NCBI GenBank assembly: GCA_963556255.1
Contig: OY744607.1
Span: forward strand, 53,745,283-53,809,282
Direction: 5' to 3'
Length of the DNA stretch: 64,000 nt
From: Allolobophora icterica
Taxonomy: Eukaryota > Annelida > Clitellata > Crassiclitellata > Lumbricidae
Part shown: piece after piece, positions 34,669 through 46,000 of the stretch
Position numbering within the stretch: position 1 is the first letter of the stretch
Layout: every line of letters begins with the position of its first letter
Program-made: the position numbers and the translations under genes
Notes under the pieces: model-generated
Told to the model about the DNA's origin: nothing
The model's input: only the letters and a program-made list of their open reading frames with translations
The model's database searches: none

Positions 34669-37600
34669 ATGCGGACGATGAGGCGAGGTCCCGCACTGAT
34701 CCGCACCAGTCGTAGGTTCCTCGTGGTCACCGCGGCCCTCTGCGGAACGTGGCTGGCAATGGACGCTCTGCTCTTCTATGCCGGACCTTCCTCTATTAAA
34801 TCCGCGTCGGATCAGGTCAGGGACCCACCGCAAGCCAGGAATCATCGCCTGCTCGAGGAATTCGCCGCAGAAACCGGGAGAGTAGCCTCGTCTTCTGAAG
34901 GGGGCGGTTTCAATCGACAGGGAGCTGTTTTGAGGGACGGAAGACGGAAAGACGGCGAACAAGCACGAGATGAAGACCTTAGAGAAAATCGAGATGATAG
35001 TTTTCTGAAGAGAGAGATGGAGTTAAACGGCATCAACAACGAGCGCCTTCGATTCCAGAAGAATTCTCGGTTGCCCGAAACTGTCGCCAAGAACAGCGAC
35101 GGTCTTCCTTCAAACGAGCAGCTACAAAGAGCCTTCGAAGCTCCAAAAGCAAACGACTTCCCAGAGCTGCCAAATCTCCTTCCAGTGATCCAGTTCGGAA
35201 AATCGGAAAGAGACTCTCTTGCTGGACTCGATGACTTGAACTTAAAAAACTCCGAGAAACTCGTGGAGTCGATGGAACCTGGAGGAATTGACCCAAGTCA
35301 GGCGTTTCCACAGAAGGATTGGAACATTCCGGCGTTCGTAAACCCGATGCCGGACAACGTCATAGAAGCGGCGGACTCAATATTGAACGACGGGAAAAAA
35401 TCCGCTGCAACGAAATTTCCAGGTGTCCTTGAACGACACGGAGCCGATCTTGAAGGTCAACCGAAAATTAAGCAGACTGCGCAAAATACTGAAGCCCAAG
35501 TGCAGCATGACGGAATGATAAAGGAGAGTCAGTATGAGGGAAACCTGGATTTGAAGGCGATCCGTGAAACGATAAGGAACCCCGCAGAAGCGAACGTTCT
35601 AGAACAACAGCAGAATCTACTGCCTTCAAAGCAATCCATCCACTCGAATGACACCATCCACAGACGCGACGAAAATAAAGTACAAAGACGTGAGAAGCAC
35701 CCAGATTTGGCAACAGATGGCGGAGTTCGGAATCCGGTCGCAACGCCCCATCCCTCGGAAAACCCAGGACCTGCGAAGGAGGTCGAAACTTCGACGAGGA
35801 AGACTTGGAGGAGAGTTTCCCTCGACACAATGAGAGAAGGTTTCGTGCGAATCCGGGACTTTAACGTTCGGATGCTGCCCTTCGATCAAAGCAGTCCTGG
35901 TGAGGATGGTGCAGCAGTCTCGACGTCCATCTTCGAGCAAAAGAGAGTGGAAGCGATGTGGAGTCTGTCCTACTTCAACCAGCTGGCCAGCGATAAGATC
36001 TCCGTCGAGCGGTCGATTCCCGATACCCGACATCCCCTCTGCCGCGAGAAGGGGTACAACTACTCCCTCTTACCCCGTGTCAGCGTCATCATCTGCTTCA
36101 CGGACGAATGGTGGTCCGCTCTTGCCCGCTCGGTCCACAGCGTACTGGACCGTACTCCGCCGGAGATCCTCGAAGAGATCCTACTCCTCGACGACTTCAG
36201 CCAACGTCCAGACCTCAAGGACCCTTTGGGAAACTACCTGGCCGCTTACTCCAAGGTGCGACTGATCCACCTGGAGGAACGACATGGACTCATCCGCGCT
36301 CGAATGGTCGGCGTCCAGGCGGCCAAGGCCAAGGTCATCGTCTTCCTCGACTCGCATGTCGAGGTGAACCGCGGCTGGCTTGAGCCACTCCTCGAGGCAA
36401 TCCAGCGCAACCCGAAGGTGGTCGTGTCGCCGATTATCGATGGGATTGACGCAATGGACTTCCACTATAAACAGGCGCCAGATACGATCCGCGGTGGGTT
36501 CTCGTGGAATCTCCAGTTTCAGTGGAGATTGATTCCAAACGATGAGATGCAACGACGCAACGAAGACCCAACGGCGACGATTCGAACCCCGACAATCGCC
36601 GGTGGACTCTTCGCCATGGATCGCGACTACTTCTACGAGATCGGGGAATACGATCCGGGCCTGGACGTCTGGGGGGCCGAGAACCTCGAGCTGTCCTTTA
36701 AGACCTGGATGTGCGGTGGGTTGCTGGAGATCGCCCCTTGCTCCCGTGTTGGCCATGTCTTCAGATCGGCCCATCCGTACAGCTTTCCCGGGAAGGCGGA
36801 AACGCTGTACCGGAACAGTATGCGCGTCGCCAAGGTAAATAGAAACTTTCAACTGACATCCCTTTTCCTTCCTCACTTCCATTATTCCTTCCAATTCTTT
36901 CTTCTTTTCTTTATCCCTCCCTTTTCCCTTTCTTTCTTTCTTATATTCATCATTTTCCTGCTTTCATCCATCCTTTCGTCCTTCCTTTCTGCCTTCTCAT
37001 TGATTTATTCCTTCATTCAATCCTTCCTTCCGTCATTTCTTCCTTTCTTTATTCCTTTCTTTTCATAGTCTGTTATTCCTCCTTTTAATCTAGTCTAATC
37101 CAATGACTTCTATATCTAATCTAATCCAATGACTTCTATATTTAATCTAATCTAATCCAATGACTTCTATATCTAATCTAATCTAATCCAATGACTTCTA
37201 TAGCTAATCTAATCGAATTACTTCAATATCTAATCAAATCTAATCCAATGACTTCTATATCTAATCTAATCTAATCCAATGACTTCTATATCTAATCTAA
37301 TCTAATCCAATGACTTCTATATCTAATCTAATCTAATCCAATGACTTCTATAGCTAATCTAGTCTAATCCATTGACTTCTATATCTAATCTAATCTAATC
37401 CAATGACTTCTATAGCTAATCTAATCTAATCCAATGACTTCTATATCTAATCTAATCTAATCCAATTACTTCTATATCTAATCTAATCTAATCCAATGAC
37501 TTCTATAGCTAATCTAGTCTAATCCATTGACTTCTATATCTAATCTAATCTAATCCAATGACTTCTATAGCTAATCTAATATAATCCAATGACTTCCATA

Positions 37601-40344
37601 GCTAATCTAGTCTAATCCAATGACTTCTATATCTAATCTAATCTAATCCAATGACTTCTATAGCTAATCTAGTCTAATCCAATGACTTCTATATCTAATC
37701 TAATCTAATCCAATGACTTCTATAGCTAATCTAATCTAATCCAATGACTTCTATATCTAATCTAATCTAATCCAATGACTTCTATATCTAATCTAATCTA
37801 ATCCAATGACTTCTATAGCTAATCTAGTCTAATCCATTGACTTCTATATCTAATCTAATCTAATCCAATGACTTCTATAGCTAATCTAATCTAATCCAAT
37901 GACTTCTATATCTAATCTAATCTAATCCAATGACTTCTATAGCTAATCTAATCTAATCCAATGACTTCTATAGCTAATCTAATCTAATCCAATGACTTCT
38001 AGATCTAATCTAATCTAATCTAATCCAATGACTTCTATAGCTAATCTAATCTAATCCAATGACTTCTATATCTAATCTAATCTAATCTAATCCAATGACT
38101 TCTATAGCTAATCTAATCTAATCCAATGACTTCTATATCTAATCTAATCTAATCCAATGACTTCTATATCTAATCTAATCTAATCCAATGACTTCTATAG
38201 CTAATCTAATCTAATCCAATGACTTCTATAGCTAATCTAATATAATCCAATGACTTCTATAGCTAATCTAATCGAATCCAATGACTTCTATATCTAATCT
38301 AATCTAATCCAATGACTTCTATAGCTAATCTAATCTAATCCAATGACTTCTATAGCTAATCTAATCTAATCCAATGACTTCTATAGCTAATCTAATATAA
38401 TCCAATGACTTCTATAGCTAATCTAATCGAATCCAATGACTTCTATATCTAATCTAATCTAATCCAATGACTTCTATAGCTAATCTAATCTAATCCAATG
38501 ACTTCTATAGCTAATCTAATCTAATCCAATGACTTCTATAGCTAATCTAATCTAATCCAATGACTTCTATAGCTAATCTAATATAATCCAATGACTTCTA
38601 TAGCTAATCTAATCGAATCCAATGACTTCTATATCTAATCTAATCTAATCCAATGACTTCTATAGCTAATCTAATCTAATCCAATGACTTCTATAGCTAA
38701 TCTAATCTAATCCAATGACTTCTATAGCTAATCAAATCTAATCCAATGACTTCTATAGCTAATCTAATCTAATCCAATGACTTCTATAGCTAATCTAATA
38801 TAATCCAATGACTTCTATAGCTAATCTAATCGAATCCAATGACTTCTATATCTAATCTAATCTAATCCAATGACTTCTATAGCTAATCTAATCTAATCCA
38901 ATGACTTCTATAGCTAATCTAATCTAATCCAATGACTTCTATAGCTAATCTAATCTAATCCAATGACTTCTATAGCTAATCTAATCTAATCCAATGACTT
39001 CTATAGCTAATCTAATATAATCCAATGACTTCTATAGCTAATCTAATCGAATCCAATGACTTCTATATCTAATCTAATCTAATCCAATGACTTCTATAGC
39101 TAATCTAATCTAATCCAATGACTTCTATAGCTAATCTAATCTAATCGAATTACTTCTATGGCTAATCAAATCAAAAGGAATGACTTCTATAGCTAATCTA
39201 ATCTAATCTAATCCAATGACTTCTATAGCTAATCAAATCTAATCCAATGACTTCTACAGCTAATCTAATCTAATCTAATGACTAAGACATCAGTCGATGG
39301 TCGTTTCAAGTGAAATCACAATCAGAAATCATAATCCATTGGAGAAGCCAGGTTTAAAGTCGATTGATCTAGAAGTCAGCTGCAATCAGATTAGATGAGA
39401 TGGGATTGGATTTATTAGATGGCATTGAATTAGATTAGTTTGGATTGGGGTTAGATTAGATTAGATTAGAGTAAATTGGATTAGAGAAAATTGGATTCCA
39501 TTGGACTGGATTTGATTAGATAGAATTGGAATAAATTGGATTAGATTATAGAAAATTGGATTACACTAGATTGGATTAGATTATATTGGATTAGATTAGA
39601 TTCACTGGACTAATTCAGTCGGTTACCAACTTCTCTTAAGATTTTGTTTCAATTTTCCCTCACATTAAATTATCAGGTTTTCTCGTTTTCTTATTTCTTG
39701 GCTCGATATATTCACCCTTTTGCTATAAAGTGTGTTCAATTTATTCCAAGGTCTGGATGGACGATTACATCAACGTGGTTCTCAAGTACAATCCTCAATT
39801 TAGGGATATCGACACGGGAGACGTCTCCTCTCGCCAGGAACTTCGAACCAGACTTGGGTGCAAGAGTTTCCAGTGGTATCTCGACACGGTCTATCCAGAG
39901 TTGTACGTTCCAAGTTTCACCCCCGTTGCGAGAGGGGAACTACGGAACCTTCAGACGGGAACCTGCATGGATCGCGGAAAGGGCGGGATGATGCAGGTCT
40001 TCCCGTGTCACGGACATATTGCCAGCCAGTACTTCCAGCTGACAGAGGACAATCGTTTGGAAGTGTATACCGAGTGCATCGGGCTCTTCAACGAAACAAT
40101 AAGGGTGATGGACTGTAACATAGACGATCTGGTTCTGCGGCTCAGTCATCCGGAACCCGGTTCCACTCTGATGGATCTGAAGTCCGGGAAGTGCCTTGGA
40201 ATTGATCCGAGGGGTCAGAGGGGTCACCAGCTACTGCAGCTGGCACCCTGTCACCGGTCGCGGAAGGGGCAGAGATGGGTATTTTGGCAGTACAGGGACA
40301 ATAGTACCATCTATACAAACGTGTCGTCCATCGCTGACACCTAA
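34669..40344 (+). CDS. GALNT: Polypeptide N-acetylgalactosaminyltransferase, long-stem type (919 aa)
   Basis: Catalyses transfer of GalNAc from UDP-GalNAc to Ser/Thr, the first step of mucin-type O-glycosylation, in the Golgi lumen. Coding exons 34669-36834 and 39751-40344 join in phase 0 (CAAG|GTAAAT, TTCCAAG). A type II anchor (about residues 15-38) is followed by an unusually long charged stem to about residue 400. The catalytic domain shows Tyr-Phe-Asn-Gln-Leu-Ala-Ser-Asp, the metal-binding Asp-Ser-His (Asp561, His563), Trp-Gly-Ala-Glu-Asn (Trp668) and Val-Trp-Met-Asp-Asp at the exon junction. A C-terminal ricin-type lectin domain covers about the last 130 residues. Stem length recalls GALNT5, but the paralogue is not settled. 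ATG 34669 has A at -3; a 5' UTR exon may start at 34576. Confidence 0.93.
37085..39290. repeat. 31-bp satellite filling the GALNT intron (about 70 copies)
   Basis: A 31-bp unit built from CTAATC repeats plus CCAATGACTTCTATA repeats head to tail. Two main variants differ at TATATCTAAT versus TATAGCTAAT; rarer ones carry ATAATCC or CGAATCC and recur at regular intervals in the second half. It occupies about three quarters of the 2,916-bp intron. Confidence 0.95.
39370..39610. repeat. Degenerate TTAGATTGGATT array
   Basis: Loose GATTAGATTGGA-type repeats, partly the inverse of the satellite's CTAATC core, end about 140 bp before the last GALNT exon. Confidence 0.7.
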
Positions 40345-40483
40345 CGACGCAGGATGTTCTGGTGTAGGATGTAACGGAATTATTAGTTATTAAATTTTGT
40401 TGTTATAATTAATTCTTTTCAATTCTTATTAATTATTGGTTATGTTTAATTAAAACTTATTAATTATAATAGTCATGATTAAG

Positions 40484-40775
40484 AGGGTGCTCGATAGTGT
40501 AGTGGTAAGAGTGTTTGACTGTAACTGGAGAGGTCGGGGGTTCAAATGCCCGCCAGGGCAGAAATATTTGGTTCGAGATTTCTGGTCCACCTCCACCCCC
40601 TAGCCAACTAAGCAATAACGAGTGCACTGACCGTACACTAACGGTGGGAAGATGAGACGGCGAGAGAGAGAAGACTGACCGCCCACCATCATATGCCGAG
40701 GCTGAGAAAAAGAAGTCGCTAACACTTCATACCCATGGCTGTCTCTCAGGGCAGCATAATGGACTGATCCTCTTC
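40484..40775 (+). repeat. tRNA-derived SINE, family B, copy 2
   Basis: Box A-like TAGTGTAGTGG (40495-40505) and box B-like GGTTCAAATGC (40539-40549) are 34 bp apart. The body matches 24310-24580 to the end CATAATGGACTGATCCTCTTC. It lies 140 bp beyond the GALNT stop codon. Confidence 0.75.
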
Positions 40776-41054
40776 TAGCACGTTGGAGTTAACCGTTGCC
40801 GAGTTTACGCATCGGAATTTTCAACGTTTTGGACCGTACTTTTCTCAATAACATCTTGTTCTTTTAAAATATCCACTTACAATAAATGGCAGTTAAGGTA
40901 TTGCCAGGTAAGTTTTCGGAACCCAAGTACCAAAATATTTGGACTGTTTACCTAGCATACACAGTAAAATGTTGTTTAAACTTTAAAACTCTACATCTAA
41001 TATTTCCTTAACACTAAGCAGTCAAACCAATGCATATAGAGTACGTTCTAGAAG

Positions 41055-41260
41055 GTATGTATGAATGTATGTGAGTATATATGTATATATGTATGCATAT
41101 ATATATGTATGTGTGTATATATGTGTGTGCGGATGCATGTCTGTATGTGTGTATGTATGCATGCATGTATATATGTATGTATGCCATATGTATGCATGTA
41201 TGTGTGTATGTATGTATGCCACTATGTATGTATGTAAAGTGTGAATGTATGTGTGTATCT
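41055..41260. repeat. ATGT tetranucleotide array
   Basis: Degenerate TATGTATGCATG repeats, followed by an ATATAGCGCCTTTTGAG LINE-end signature at 41270. Confidence 0.85.
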
Positions 41261-41339
41261 GGACACTTAATATAGCGCCTTTTGAGTACCTCACAAAATC
41301 GCTGCCTACGCCAACCTAACTGACGTTAAAGTCATTAAA

Positions 41340-42360
41340 AACAAGAAGCTATATACACTTGAAAGAGTCACCACCGGCAATCCCCCGCAGACCCCATTCC
41401 CAGGCGACGGATTCACATCCATAGATTATGTTATGATTCCTTAACTGCGTAGTGTTGAAGCAGAGGAGCGACGACGGATGAAGAGGCTCGCAGCACACGA
41501 AACCTCCACCATCAAGCAGCCCCTCGCCGATGGTAGAAGACGCTGCGTTCGGACATCCTCTGTCACCAGGTCTGTGGGGAGGACATTCTTCGCAATCGGT
41601 TAGCACCAATCCACGGAATCTCTTCGCATTTCAAATGGAGTTTGACGCTGTTATAACCTGAAACCCCTTGATTGGGCGAGTTCATGTTTTAGGTGCGAAA
41701 CTTCGACAGCAGACGTGCCAAAATTTAAAAACAACAGTGAAAGAGAGAAATAACTCCACGCAGGGCAGTAAATCATGAGGAGGGAAAGGTGGGAATTCCC
41801 CACTTTTAACCTTGGGGAGGGAACTTGAATAAATTCCCTCCCCACAATTTCTCTAAGGTGTGTCATAAATATTATGGTGCTAGCCCCGTCGCCTCAAACT
41901 ATTCCTTGGCGATAATTCAAATATTTATGGCATATTAAGTTTTTTTTCTTACAATTTGTTCTTGTACATGAATGCGGTGTGTCATTCTTGTATTATAAAC
42001 GAATATACTACTGCTTGAATTTGTTTCGAGTTTACCCAAAACTGCGTGGCCCGCTTCTGTGTCTGCTTCTTGGTTAGTGACTGAAAAGTATTTTCAAATT
42101 GTTTGGTTCGACAAGAGAAGCTCCAGTTTTAATTGTTGCTCCCTGAAGTCGGAACCTATAAGCAGCAGTGTGAAGAATAGAAATTTGATAGCACTAACCT
42201 AGTGTGTAACCGACCTCAGTAGTGGGAATATTGTTTTCCTCAATGCATTAACTAAAGGGAAGTGTACACACCTTTCACCTTTTGAAGGGGCAGTTTTCCC
42301 AGCCCCATATGTCGAAATTAAGGATGAAACCCAATATGGTTTATAATCTAGTCTAGGGAC
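41340..42360. other. Unassigned 1-kb stretch
   Basis: A minus-strand frame of 86 codons (41609-41349) with a Cys-X2-Cys start and a Cys-Cys pair is the only open reading of ordinary composition. I recognise neither it nor the rest. A CTCCCCA/TGGGGAG inverted motif lies near 41810-41845. Confidence 0.3.
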
Positions 42361-42362
42361 TT

Positions 42363-42542
42363 CCATAGCGCCACTGTTGGCAGAGCGCTCGCCTTGTAAC
42401 GCGCAGAGTAGGCCTATACGGGTTCGATCTGTATGTATGTGCGTAAACTGTCTATGCATGCACTTGCATGTACGTGTGTGTATGTATGTGTGTATATGTG
42501 TGTATGTATGTATGTATGTATGTATGTATGTATGTATGTATG

Positions 42543-42573
<31 letters not shown>

Positions 42574-42750
42574 GCTTTATGTATGAATGTGTGCATTTTA
42601 TATATGTATGAATGTATTTATGTATGCATGCATTTAGTTATGTGTCCGTATACATTCATCTATTTATGTATGAACGCACGTATGTATTTGTGTATGTAGG
42701 CATGTATGCATGACTGTATGTATGTATGCACGTTCGTATGCATGGTATGC
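42363..42750. repeat. SINE head and ATGT array
   Basis: A tRNA-like head (box A-like TTGGCAGAGCGC, box B GGGTTCGATCT near 42419) runs into ATGT repeats to 42750. The SINE body seems replaced by the microsatellite. Confidence 0.6.
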
Positions 42751-43038
42751 ATGTATATATATATATAACATCTATTTTGTAGCACCTCTTTCTAAAGAAG
42801 CTCTTAACAACTTTTTTCATTTGCCTAACCTGCGTCATCATTCAGTTTCATCACTGTATACCAATGGAGCTCGTGTAACTGGAGACGGTAATGTAACTTT
42901 GCATCAATTTATTTAGCGCATAGTTTATAAATTACGACTCGACTGTTTAGGGAGTGAACGGTAAACTCAGAATTCCGGCTCAGCGGTTCGAATAATGTTC
43001 TTGCTTTTGGTGTTGTCCAAGTGATCAACGCATCGCAA

Positions 43039-43057
43039 TTAGGCAAATAGCACGATT
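43039..43057 (-). CDS. Cyclase exon 8, very short terminal coding segment
   Basis: Acceptor TTCGTTGTAG in phase 2. The frame reads Ile-Val-Leu-Phe-Ala then TAA (43041-43039). Ile-Val-Leu-Phe fits the family, but the final Cys pair is missing. Confidence 0.6.
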
Positions 43058-46000
43058 CTACAACGAAGAAACGTAAAGCTAAGTTCAACAAGAAGTTAAG
43101 CAAAATGGTAAAATAAGGTAAGGTAAACACTAAAAAAGGTAAGGTAAGGTGAAAAATAAATAAAGATAAGATAACATATCTTACCTTTATTTATTGAAGG
43201 GAATGGTGAATGTAGTCTAAATTAACAAAAAGGTGAATAAGGTAAAATTACACAATGGTAAGTTATGGCAAAGAGGTAAAGTAGAAAAGGTAAAGAATGA
43301 AGGTACTGTAAGTAAAATAAAGGTAAGGTAAGGTTAAGGGTAATTAAAGGCAAGGTAAAAGTAAATAGAGGTAATGTAAACAGTAAATAAAGGTAAGGTA
43401 AGCAGTAAATAAAGGTCTATCTAAATTATAAGACTGCAATCATTCCGATTACATGGTTTACGAAATCTTGCCGTGCTTAAATGTGTGTTACTATAATTAT
43501 AATTAAACATTTATAAAAGCGTTACTTAACGATTCAGAGGCGAAACGCAGTATACAGCGAACTGCAATATGCGACTTAAGCCTTTACTTTCCAAGCGGAT
43601 GAGACCATTCCGTACGATTGTCATCTCGTATAGTCAGGACGGGTGCTCTCTTAAAGAGGCGAAATATAAACAAGCACCTTGCATTTAGAATTGCTTACGC
43701 TGGGTCGTCTGCACATTTGAAGACGATTTTCTTCCGTTCAACGGCAGCCTTCAGATTCAACAGAGTTCCAGTCTTACACGTCTCCCTATGCAACATACAA
43801 GCCAAATATACAGCGTAAATTGTAATAGTAATTGAACATTCATATAGCACCACTCTAAGAGCAAAACAATTTATGATGTCAAATGTCAATACAAGCAAAA
43901 ATATTACATCTGTCAGTCGAACAATGCACAGTAAACTGGAAAAGTCGCCCATTGTGGGACCACGCACACTCGTGGAACCCAACCAACGGATTCCCGTTGA
44001 CAGTCGACAGACGACATGGGTGTTCAGAGTCTCAGAACCCAGTGACGTCGATAGGGTAGGGCGGATAACGTCATTTAAACGTTTCTACATAAAACGTCAC
44101 CGTAACGTCATTCAAACATAGTGTCCATGCATGTACGACGTCATTTCATTATTACATTCATATTGGACATTTATATATAGGACCTCTTCAAGGAGAACTA
44201 CTCAGAGGTGCTCCCGACTCCAGCACGGCTGAAAAGAGCAGTCTAAAGATGAGAAAAGAACATAGGAGAGAGGCTTCTGGGATAAAGCGGAGCGCCAGAG
44301 GGAGGCTATTCCAGGCCGAAGGTCCAACCACCAAGAAAGCACGATGCTGCCTGGTAAAGATGCTGGCAAAGGGAACAAAAAGCAGGCTTTGCATAGTTGA
44401 GCGAATGGATTCGGAGCTCACAAAGGTAGACCGGAGCGAGGGCCAACAAGCAGTGTGATTCTCCTTACAGATTTTATTTTAGTTATAGTTACAGTTATAG
44501 TTAATGGTTTTTCATTTTAGTTATAGTTACAGTTATAGTTACTGGACTTTTATTTTAGTTAATTTTAGTTAGTACATAGTTTAAAATTAACTGGCCCCGA
44601 TGGCGCTGCGCCTGGTCCCTATGGGGTCATCGATTAAATGTCAACAAATTTTCGGCAGTTTTTGATCTTCTCCCCCTTGTCAACAACTGTCAAACATTCA
44701 AGGACCCCTAACAAAATTATGTCAAAGAAAATTACCCCACCCCAGAAAATTTCTATGACTCTAACAAATGCAAAAACTTAAATTGCCGAAAAAAACCAAA
44801 ATGTTGTTATTCAGATTTGAATATGATACTTAATGGCTACAGTACATTTGGAATCGCTGTCTGTCACAGATGTTTAATTGATTTTTTCCTTTCAAAAATA
44901 CAATCTCGTTTTCTGTTAAATTTGATTTTTATTATGAGCATTTCTATGTTGAACATGAAGGTGATAACTCTTTTTTAATATTCCTTTTAACATAGAAAAT
45001 TAAAATCAAAACAAGTTTCTCACTCTTTAAATGACTTCTAATTTTGCGAATTTTCGCTAGTCAACTTGGGTCGTAATCGCTATAGAAACGTTTACACAAT
45101 AATTACACTTATGAGCCCATCGATATCTAAAAAAAAGATGAATGAGCCACTACTAACCTACTGGGTTAATTCACAAATCCAAAATTAGGGGCGAACAACG
45201 CGGTTCTAGCGCATTTTCACATTATCATGTTTATCGATATTGTACTCTTTATTTTATTAACGAAAATAGCGATGAATTTTCGTTAGTGTTATTTTCGTTA
45301 TAGTTATAGTTATAGTTGATGATATTTTTCAGTTATAGTTATAGTTATCGTTAACGAAATCATTTTTTGTTCGTTAACGAAAATTTTCGTTATCGTTAAC
45401 GTTAACAAGAATCACACTGCCAACAAGCAGTGCCAGATCATGGCGGCCAGTTTATATGTGACTCACAAGCTCAAGTGGCAGCCAATAGAGGACGTCGCGT
45501 ATGTAGCTAGTGATGTGACGTGGCCAGTTTTGGGTATGCGGCCTATGATGCGGGCAGCAGAGCGCAGGACTTGATCCGACCACCCCAAGCGGCTAGCAGG
45601 GAAGCAAAGCCAACATAAAGCGAGCAACAATAGTCGAGTCTCGATGTAACAAGGGAGTGGATAAGTTTGGATGTAGCAGAGGGAGTTAGCGACAGTTCGA
45701 ATCTGGCGCAGTTGATTGAAAGAGTCACGACTGAGGAGGTGGATGTGAGGAGCACAAGTGAGCTCTTGGAGCATGATGGCACCAAGGTCATTGATGACAG
45801 TGGAAAAGGTGAAAATTTAATGAGGGAAAGGAGCAGCAAGGGCGGCCAAGTCTAACCTAGCCAATTGCTGTCATGTGCACAGCCAGATAAGTTGGGTTTT
45901 ACAGCGTTAAGCCGCAGCCGATTAGATGACATCCAGGCGTCCCATAACCGTGCTGCATATTACCCTAATTTTATCGCTAACCAGTAGCTATGAACCCATC

